Shown: piece after piece, positions 1 through 6,081 of the stretch
Numbering within the stretch: the stretch's first letter is position 1
How the letters are laid out: each line of letters begins with the position of its first letter
NCBI GenBank assembly: GCA_964354655.1
Contig: CAYHAL010000020.1
Span: 1-24,186, forward strand
Length of the DNA stretch: 24,186 bases
Source: E44-bin46 sp964354655
GTDB lineage: Bacteria; Chloroflexota; Dehalococcoidia; Dehalococcoidales; E44-bin46
Direction of reading: 5' to 3'
Notes under the pieces: model-generated
Database searches by the model: none
What the model was told of the DNA's origin: nothing
Seen by the model: only the letters and a program-made list of their open reading frames with translations
Position numbers and translations under genes: made by a program

Positions 1-975
1 GTGAGCCCAACGCCTTCCCTCATAAGAGCTACTGGCAAACAGATTGGCTCCTCGTACTTTTACCGTGTCTACCACCTTCTCCCAATTGTCGACGCTTATG
101 CATACGTGATATAGTCCTTCTCCGGCTGTTCGCTCATACTGCGCCCACACCGCAACCGCTCTACCAAAAGTGTCTAAATCGTCTGCCCTCTGAGAAACAT
201 GGAGTAGTACCCCAAACAAGTTGGCATTGGCCATGTACAGCCTGAATGCCTTACCAGTCCTCATGGTATCCTGGGGAGGAGCAAACTCTAAGGTCTCCCA
301 CTCATCAATACCCCAGACTTTAGTCATATACCTCATAAAGGCATCTAGCTCTTTTACATAAACGCCCATGTGCTGTAGCGAAGGATTAGCGATAGCATCA
401 AGTCTAGAATTTCCTATCCTCCCCTTCACTTTGCTAACGCCGATGGCTTCCTCCATCGTGGCGGCTAGTTGAGTTCTTTCCTCGATGGCGACAACACAAT
501 TGCCAACCTCACCGTCAACATGGGCCCAGTGCCTGCCGTCATAGGAGCCACTCTTATATACCTTGCCACCCCGTTCTACTACCTTAGCTACCACCTCGTC
601 CCAATTGTCGACACTTACGCATATGTGCTGTATACCACTGGTGGAGCGTTTGAGGAACCTGCCCCAGACCGGGGAAGACCTGGCAAAGGTGTCCAAATCA
701 TCTACCGGCGCATAGATATGAAACGATAGCCCTAATAGATTAGCCTTGGCCATCTTGACCTTGAATGCACTTCCTACCCTCATGGCACTTTGGGGAGGGG
801 CAAACTCTAGGGTCTCCCAGCTATCAATGCCCCAAATGCTAGAGAGTTCTTTGGTTGTTGCCTCTATATTCCTCACAAACATTCCTAAATACTGAAGGGA
901 AGGGTTAGCGATAGCATCAAGCCCCGTGGAATTTCCTATCTTCCCTTTTAGATTCAAAATTGAAGGGTCTGGCAT
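1..975 (-). CDS. tandem-duplicated VOC (glyoxalase/bleomycin-resistance fold) protein, 3' end beyond the window
   Basis: An open frame of 325 codons runs on the minus strand from ATG at 975 to the left edge without a stop, so the C-terminus is missing. GGGGGTG just upstream of the ATG is a good ribosome binding site. The protein has two copies of a VOC-like domain, about residues 20-170 and 193-325+, with a period near 173 residues. Both copies share NPSLQ, then W(E)TLEFAPPQ, then DDLDTF, then VSVDNW/ISVDNW. The similarity extends to DNA, for example TTAGCGATAGCATCAAG at 86 bp into line 301-420 (about 386) and again at about 905. Copy 2 keeps the first VOC metal-ligand-position His (QHMG), while copy 1 has Tyr there (QYLG). 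The later His (IQHI/YHVC) is in both, and copy 1 ends with the expected Glu (VVAIEE). VOC proteins include epimerases, lyases and dioxygenases; the substrate cannot be assigned here. It is divergent from the hdr operon. Confidence 0.8.
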   Translation of the reverse strand, partial: MPDPSILNLKGKIGNSTGLDAIANPSLQYLGMFVRNIEATTKELSSIWGIDSWETLEFAPPQSAMRVGSAFKVKMAKANLLGLSFHIYAPVDDLDTFARSSPVWGRFLKRSTSGIQHICVSVDNWDEVVAKVVERGGKVYKSGSYDGRHWAHVDGEVGNCVVAIEERTQLAATMEEAIGVSKVKGRIGNSRLDAIANPSLQHMGVYVKELDAFMRYMTKVWGIDEWETLEFAPPQDTMRTGKAFRLYMANANLFGVLLHVSQRADDLDTFGRAVAVWAQYERTAGEGLYHVCISVDNWEKVVDTVKVRGANLFASSSYEGRRWAH

Positions 976-1103
976 ACTATCACCCCCTGTTTGTCCCATT
1001 ATTGCCGTGGCCAGTCTATCACCTAACCACATGGGATAGCAAATTGTTCAAAACATTGCACTACCCCGAATTGATTGCTCCTTCACACAAATTGAGGACA
1101 TTG

Positions 1104-1112
1104 TGCTATAAT
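1104..1112 (+). promoter_or_regulatory. extended -10 promoter candidate for the hdr operon
   Basis: TGCTATAAT is a perfect extended -10 element (TG, one base, TATAAT). No good -35 box stands at the right spacing, which is normal for extended -10 promoters. Transcription would start near 1119 and leave a leader of about 125 bases before the first hdr gene. The rest of 976-1242 holds no gene that I can see. Confidence 0.55.
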
Positions 1113-1172
1113 GACTGAGGTATAAACTGCTTCCAGCACATTATTAATCCTGAAATCGCCAGTGCAGCATGT

Positions 1173-1188
1173 CTGGAGTACACTCCAG
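1173..1188. promoter_or_regulatory. 16-bp palindrome, candidate operator in the hdr leader
   Basis: CTGGAGT and ACTCCAG are perfect 7-base inverted arms separated by only two bases. The spacer is too short for an RNA hairpin loop using the whole arm, so a dimeric DNA-binding protein site is more likely. It lies about 55 bases downstream of the predicted transcription start and about 55 bases upstream of the first start codon, a position suited to repression. No regulator gene is in the window. Confidence 0.4.
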
Positions 1189-1242
1189 CAGTCCTCGACC
1201 TCAAGCTGGGAGAGCGCATATTCTGCAGTTCAGAGGTGAAAA

Positions 1243-1650
1243 GTGAGGGTTGAAGTTTCGTCCGAGAAGATTTCTGGTGACTTTGCCAAAAAAGTCAAGG
1301 AAATCAGCAGAGAGGATATCCTCTTATGCTATCAGTGTGGCATGTGCTCAGCAGGTTGTCCTATCGCCTTTGCTATGGACTTCCTGCCTAATCAAATTAT
1401 CCAATTGGTGCAGCTAGGGCTAGAGGCGGAGGTCGCTAAATCCAAGACTATCTGGCTCTGCGCTTCGTGTCTAACCTGTTCGGTTCGTTGTCCTAGGGGA
1501 TTGGACCTGGCAAAGGTGATGGAGGCGCTGAGGCTTATTAGCTTGAGGAAGAATATCGATTATGTGAGACTAGCACAGACCCCCCATGACGCCTTGGCTG
1601 AGCTTCCTCAGATAGTTTTAGTCAGTAGCTTCAGGAAACATACTGCTTGA
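1243..1650 (+). CDS. hdrC: HdrC-like subunit, two [4Fe-4S] ferredoxin
   Basis: Heterodisulfide-reductase subunit C passes electrons between the HdrA flavoprotein and the HdrB catalytic subunit. The 135-residue protein has two CxxCxxCxxxCP motifs, C29/C32/C35/C39 and C73/C76/C79/C83, separated by a helical stretch as in HdrC. It starts with GTG behind GAGGTG. It is shorter than methanogen HdrC but has both clusters intact. It is the first gene of the operon, eight bases before hdrB, so it probably pairs with that HdrB. It has no membrane helix, consistent with a soluble cytoplasmic complex. The family call is firm. The physiological disulfide is unknown, because bacteria lack the methanogen CoM-CoB system. 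Confidence 0.9.
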   Translation: MRVEVSSEKISGDFAKKVKEISREDILLCYQCGMCSAGCPIAFAMDFLPNQIIQLVQLGLEAEVAKSKTIWLCASCLTCSVRCPRGLDLAKVMEALRLISLRKNIDYVRLAQTPHDALAELPQIVLVSSFRKHTA

Positions 1651-1657
1651 TGAGAAG

Positions 1658-2533
1658 ATGGAATTAAGTTACTACCCAGGGTGCACCTTGAAGACCAGAG
1701 CCAAGAATTTCGAGGACTCTGCTATCGCTTCCATGGCGGCTTTGGGTATCAATCTGAAGGAGCTTCCTCGCTGGAATTGTTGTGGTGCAGTATATTCCCT
1801 AGCCGATGACGATTTAATACACCAGTTAGCTCCGGTTCGTGACCTTATTCGGGTGAAGGAGCAGGGGCAAGGTAAGGTCGTAGTTTTGTGTTCGCTTTGC
1901 TTTAACACCCTCAAGAGAGCTAATCTGCTAATGAGAAATGACGCTGAAAAGCGGGGAACTCTCAACAGTTTCATGGATGAGGAGGTAGACTATAACGGGG
2001 AGGTAGAGGTAGTTCATCTTCTAGAGGTGTTAAGAGACGACATAGGTTGGAAAACGATCTCCGACAGGCTGAAGGTCCCTCTTAAGCACTTAAAGTTAGC
2101 CCCCTATTATGGCTGTACCCTGTTGCGTCCTCAGGAGGTGGCGATAGACCAGATGGAAAGACCAACCATACTTCACCAGCTTCTTCAAGCCCTGGGTGCT
2201 GAGCTAATAGATTTCCCCTTCGCCACTAAATGCTGCGGTTCCTTTCAAGTAGTCGGCAACAGAGAGGTAGCCTTGGAGTCTGCGTGGAACATTTTAAGCT
2301 CGGCGGTAAGCTGGCGAGCTGAGGCTTTAGTTCTTAGCTGCCCCCTATGCGACTTCAATTTGGCGGGGAAACAAGAGGAACTAAAGCAAAAATATCGTGA
2401 GTTCAAAGGAATCCCTACACTGTATTTCACCCAACTTTTGGCTTTGGCTTTTGGGCTCGATAGCAAGGTATGCCGTTTCGAGCTAAATTATCAGGACCCA
2501 CAGCCGCTCTTGGAAAGCAAGGGTTTGCTCTGA
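1658..2533 (+). CDS. hdrB: HdrB-like catalytic subunit with two CCG domains
   Basis: HdrB carries the two noncubane [4Fe-4S] clusters that reduce the disulfide substrate in methanogens. The 291-residue protein has two complete cysteine-rich CCG domains. The first is C9-X31-CC-X35-CSLC and the second is C-X38-CC-X34-CPLC, matching the family rule of about CX31-39CCX35-36CxxC. All ligands are therefore present and the protein should be catalytically competent. The start is ATG, and the gene lies eight bases after hdrC. Its stop codon TGA is part of the ribosome binding region of hdrA (TGAGGTG), so the two are probably translationally coupled. The identity as HdrB is sound. The substrate is open: a small thiol disulfide, a protein disulfide or an acceptor linked to the downstream fumarate-reductase-like genes are all possible. 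Confidence 0.9.
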   Translation: MELSYYPGCTLKTRAKNFEDSAIASMAALGINLKELPRWNCCGAVYSLADDDLIHQLAPVRDLIRVKEQGQGKVVVLCSLCFNTLKRANLLMRNDAEKRGTLNSFMDEEVDYNGEVEVVHLLEVLRDDIGWKTISDRLKVPLKHLKLAPYYGCTLLRPQEVAIDQMERPTILHQLLQALGAELIDFPFATKCCGSFQVVGNREVALESAWNILSSAVSWRAEALVLSCPLCDFNLAGKQEELKQKYREFKGIPTLYFTQLLALAFGLDSKVCRFELNYQDPQPLLESKGLL

Positions 2534-2542
2534 GGTGTAAAT

Positions 2543-4498
2543 ATGGACAGAAGAATAGGGGTATATATCTGCCATTGTGGGTTGAATATCGCTGGCACAG
2601 TCGATGTGGCTGAGGTAGCCGGATATGCCGGGATGCTGGACTCGGTGGTTGTTTCTCGTGATTACAGATATTTGTGCTCTGATATTGGGCAGGGACTAAT
2701 CAAAAAGGACATTAAGGAGCTAGGGCTCAATCGAGTGGTGGTTGCTGCCTGCTCACCAAGGATGCACGAGCTTACCTTCCGTAATGCTTGTCGGGATGCC
2801 GGGCTAAATCCTTATTTATACGAGCATGCCAACATCAGGGAACAATGTTCTTGGCCTCATACAGATAGAGAGCTGGCTACAAATAAAGCCAAGGCTCTGG
2901 TGCGTGCTGCAGTAAGAAGGGTTTACTATCATGAGCCTCTGGAGGTTAAGGAAGCCCCGGTCAACCCCAATGTCCTGGTTGTAGGCGGGGGTATTGCCGG
3001 CATCCAAGCTGCGTTGGATATCGCCAATGGCGAGCACAATGTCTATCTAGTAGAAAGGGAGCCATCTATCGGAGGGCACATGATCCAGCTTGATAGGACC
3101 TTCCCCACCCTCGATTGCTCTGAATGCATCCTTACCCCGAAGATGACCGAGGTCAAGCAACATCCCTTTATTAACCTTCTAGCCTATAGCGAGGTGGAGG
3201 AGGTCTCAGGGTTCGTGGGCAAATTCAAGGTAAAGGTTAGGAAGAAGGCACGCTTTGTGGATGAGAGTAAATGCACCGGTTGCGGTGTCTGTGAACAAAA
3301 GTGCCCCTGGAAAACGGATAGTGAGTTTGAGGCAGGCTTGGCGAAGAGGAAAGCAATTTATATTCCCTTTCCCCAAGCTGTCCCCAATGTTGCTACCATC
3401 GATAAAAAGCTTTGTGTTTATTTCAAAACGGGGAAGTGTAGAGCATGTGAGAGGTTCTGCGAGGAAGGGGCGGTAGATTTTAGTCAGGTCGATCAAATCA
3501 TTGAAGTCGAGGTGGGCTCGATTATCATAGCCACTGGCTATGATATCTTCGACCCCAGGCTCATGCCTCAATATGGATATGGAAGGTACGACAACATATT
3601 AACTGGGCTCGAGTTTGAGAGGATGACCTCTGCCGGGGGACCCACTGGGGGCAGGGTCTTGCTCAAGAATGGCAAGGAACCAGGGGGTGTAGCTATCGTG
3701 CATTGTGTGGGCAGCCGGGATAAGAACTATCACGAATACTGCTCTAGGGTCTGTTGTATGTATGGACTTAAATACGCCCACCTGTTACGAGAGCTTACCA
3801 AGGCTGAGGTATATGAAATGTATATTGATATGCGCAGCTTTGGAGAAGGCTACGAGGAATTCTATGAGCGCGTTTCAAGGGAGGGGGTCAATTTCATACG
3901 GGGCAAGGTGGCGGAGATTGCCGCTGACCCTGTAGATGGGAAGCTTATTGTCTCCTGTGCCGATACCGTGATAGGCAAGGCATTGAAGGTCTGTGTTGAT
4001 ATGGTAATCCTATGTCCAGCCTTAAAAGCCCGCTCTGACACAGAACAAGTTGCCAAGACCTTTACCATCAACCAGAGGGCAGACGGCTTCTTCCTAGAGA
4101 GGCACGTCAAGCTAGACCCGGTAGCCACCCCAACCGATGGGATTTTCATCGCTGGTTGCTGTGAAGGTCCTAAGGATATCCCTGATACCGTGGCTCAAGC
4201 TTCAGCAGCCGCATCAAAGGTTTTATCCCTGATAAGCAAAGGGAGGATTACCCTTCAGTCGGCTATAGCCACTGTAGATGAGACTCGATGTTTAGGTTGT
4301 GGACGGTGCGAGGAGACATGCACTTTTCACGCCCCTAAAGTCGTCGCTAAGAATGGAGTCATGGTTTCCGAGATAAATGAGACCTTATGCAAGGGCTGCG
4401 GAGCCTGTGCCGTTGTCTGCCCCTCAGGGGCTATGTCGATTAGGCATTTTACTCGTCAACAAGTAACCAGTATGGTCGAGGCTCTAGCGGAGGCATAA
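2543..4498 (+). CDS. hdrA: HdrA, full-length bifurcating-type FAD/iron-sulfur subunit
   Basis: HdrA carries the FAD that performs electron bifurcation in Hdr complexes. This 651-residue copy is complete. An N-terminal domain with conserved cysteines (CHCG, LCSD, ACSPR) spans about 1-140. The FAD motif VVGGGIAG begins near 145, followed by the CSEC segment. An internal ferredoxin loop has CTGCGVCEQKC at 244-254 and CRACERFC at 299-306. The HCVGSRD and YCSRVCCM motifs follow. Two C-terminal [4Fe-4S] motifs start at C583 and about 616. The start is ATG after TGAGGTG. HdrB ends ten bases upstream and the mvhD GTG start follows two bases after the stop. Domain order and length fit the stand-alone HdrA of methanogens and acetogens. 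It probably forms HdrABC with the two preceding genes. Confidence 0.93.
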   Translation: MDRRIGVYICHCGLNIAGTVDVAEVAGYAGMLDSVVVSRDYRYLCSDIGQGLIKKDIKELGLNRVVVAACSPRMHELTFRNACRDAGLNPYLYEHANIREQCSWPHTDRELATNKAKALVRAAVRRVYYHEPLEVKEAPVNPNVLVVGGGIAGIQAALDIANGEHNVYLVEREPSIGGHMIQLDRTFPTLDCSECILTPKMTEVKQHPFINLLAYSEVEEVSGFVGKFKVKVRKKARFVDESKCTGCGVCEQKCPWKTDSEFEAGLAKRKAIYIPFPQAVPNVATIDKKLCVYFKTGKCRACERFCEEGAVDFSQVDQIIEVEVGSIIIATGYDIFDPRLMPQYGYGRYDNILTGLEFERMTSAGGPTGGRVLLKNGKEPGGVAIVHCVGSRDKNYHEYCSRVCCMYGLKYAHLLRELTKAEVYEMYIDMRSFGEGYEEFYERVSREGVNFIRGKVAEIAADPVDGKLIVSCADTVIGKALKVCVDMVILCPALKARSDTEQVAKTFTINQRADGFFLERHVKLDPVATPTDGIFIAGCCEGPKDIPDTVAQASAAASKVLSLISKGRITLQSAIATVDETRCLGCGRCEETCTFHAPKVVAKNGVMVSEINETLCKGCGACAVVCPSGAMSIRHFTRQQVTSMVEALAEA

Positions 4499-4499
4499 C

Positions 4500-4922
4500 G
4501 TGGCTGAATTTGAACCAAAGATTATAGCCTTCGCTTGCAACTGGTGCACTTATGCTGCCGCCGATTTAGCTGGAACAAGTCGCATCCATTACCCTCACAA
4601 TGTCCGTGTGGTGAGGGTAATGTGCAGCGGGATGGTAGACCCTAGCTATGTCCTGAGAGCCTTTGAGAAAGGTGCTGATGGGGTTATAGTCGCCGGCTGC
4701 CATCATGTAGATTGTCATTACATTGATGGTCCGGTGAAGTGTGATGCCATGTTTGCCAGGTTAAAGAGGCTGGTTCATACGCTTGGCTTAGAGGATGAGC
4801 GCTTAAGGCGTGAACTGATTTCCACATCTGAGGGAGTAATATTTGCTCAGGTAGTCCAGGAGATGGTGGAGCTACTCAAGAAATTGGGTCCTTCACCATT
4901 TAGAATTGAAACGAGGGCGTAG
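4500..4922 (+). CDS. mvhD: MvhD-like [2Fe-2S] electron-transfer subunit (first copy)
   Basis: MvhD normally shuttles electrons from a hydrogenase or formate dehydrogenase into HdrA. The 140-residue protein shows all family cysteines: C13 and C16 in CNWC, C42 in MCSG, and C67 and C72 in GCHHVDC. The GTG start lies one base after the hdrA stop, with GGAGG-like sequence at the end of hdrA as ribosome binding site. Its last 17 bases overlap the next gene. No [NiFe]-hydrogenase gene is in the window, so the donor is probably the NAD(P)H module encoded downstream or something encoded elsewhere. A second copy at 10513 has the same cysteine positions. Confidence 0.9.
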   Translation: MAEFEPKIIAFACNWCTYAAADLAGTSRIHYPHNVRVVRVMCSGMVDPSYVLRAFEKGADGVIVAGCHHVDCHYIDGPVKCDAMFARLKRLVHTLGLEDERLRRELISTSEGVIFAQVVQEMVELLKKLGPSPFRIETRA

Positions 4923-6075
4923 CACGAATCTAGAAGATATTATTCAAGATACCAAAGCCTATTATTGTTTAGAGTGTGGCAAGTGCTCTAGCTTGTGCCC
5001 TATTGCCAGGCATGACCCCTTATATTCGCCACGAGCAATGGTGGAGAATGCCTTGCTCAGTTTGGAGGATGAGATAGTTTATAATAAGAAGCTCTTCTCC
5101 TGCCTCACTTGCTATGCCTGTCAGCTTGAATGCCCCTCTGATGTAGATTATTCTGCCTTCATTCAGAAAGCACGGGTTTTAGCCACTACCGCCGGGCAAC
5201 TGGGGGATTATGCTCACGCAGGTACCTTGCAATCCATCATTAAGCTTATGGCAAGGTCACCGCTCAATCAGCACCGATTGGAGTGGCTTAATAAGAAGGA
5301 CGGATATCACACCTCAGAGAAGAGCGAGGTCATGCTGTTCATAGGTTGCTCTCCTTATTTTGAGCCCGTTTTTGATGACATACCGGTGAAAACCATTGAC
5401 ATCGCCATGGCAAGCTTGAAAGTTCTCAATTCCCTAGGCATAGAGCCTTTGGTGCACCCTGGCGAGGGGTGCTGCGGGCACGATGCCCTGTGGCTGGGGG
5501 ATGTAGAGACCTTCAAGAAGCTAGCCGAGCACAATGCGGCGATTATAAAAGACAGCGGGGTGAAGAAGGTTATCTTCTTCTGTCCTGAATGCTATCGTAC
5601 CTTTAAATTGGATTACCCTAAATATGTGAAGTTTGATTGTGAGGTTATGCACATCTCCGAACTCCTGGCTCAGAGACTGGAAACAAAAGGCTTGCGCTTT
5701 AATGAGGTCAAAAAGAAGGTCACTTATCACGACCCTTGCCGCTTGGGGAGACATCTGGGGCTTTATGAAGTCCCGAGGAAGGTGCTCTCTGCCATCCCAG
5801 GGATAGAACTTATAGAGATGGAACACAGCAAAGAGGAGTCCATCTGTTGTGGCACAAGCTGTTTCACCAATTGTGATTCATACTCCAAGCAAATAAGGGT
5901 GGATAGACTGCTTGAGGCTAAAGCCACCGGTGCCGAGTCCTTGATAACCTCCTGCCCCAAATGTCAAACCCACTTCAGATGTGCTATGGTGAACAAGGGG
6001 GCGGAGAAGGGTCGTGATATAGAGATTGAGGTCATGGATTTGGTTAGTCTGGTAGCCAGTGCCATGGGAGGCTAA
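4906..6075 (+). CDS. HdrD-like protein (HdrC-HdrB fusion) with two ferredoxin and two CCG motifs
   Basis: The 389-residue protein joins an HdrC-type ferredoxin region to an HdrB-type catalytic region, as in HdrD and GlpC-like proteins. Ferredoxin motifs are C21/C24/C27/C31 and C66/C69/C72/C76. The CCG domains are C-X40-CC-X35-CPEC and C-X35-CC-X34-CPKC, so this is a second complete catalytic unit in the operon. The start is probably TTG at 4906, inside the end of mvhD. The frame stays open further upstream but offers no ATG or GTG close by, and no strong ribosome binding site precedes the TTG, so translation may rely on coupling to mvhD. In methanogens HdrD pairs with membrane HdrE, which is absent here, so this copy is probably soluble. 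The family call is firm and the start uncertain. Confidence 0.85.
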   Translation: MKRGRSTNLEDIIQDTKAYYCLECGKCSSLCPIARHDPLYSPRAMVENALLSLEDEIVYNKKLFSCLTCYACQLECPSDVDYSAFIQKARVLATTAGQLGDYAHAGTLQSIIKLMARSPLNQHRLEWLNKKDGYHTSEKSEVMLFIGCSPYFEPVFDDIPVKTIDIAMASLKVLNSLGIEPLVHPGEGCCGHDALWLGDVETFKKLAEHNAAIIKDSGVKKVIFFCPECYRTFKLDYPKYVKFDCEVMHISELLAQRLETKGLRFNEVKKKVTYHDPCRLGRHLGLYEVPRKVLSAIPGIELIEMEHSKEESICCGTSCFTNCDSYSKQIRVDRLLEAKATGAESLITSCPKCQTHFRCAMVNKGAEKGRDIEIEVMDLVSLVASAMGG

Positions 6076-6081
6076 GTAAGA

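Noticed and set aside
469..729. Plus-strand 86-codon ORF
   Set aside because: It is the antisense shadow of the minus-strand VOC gene, which has recognisable repeats and a ribosome binding site.
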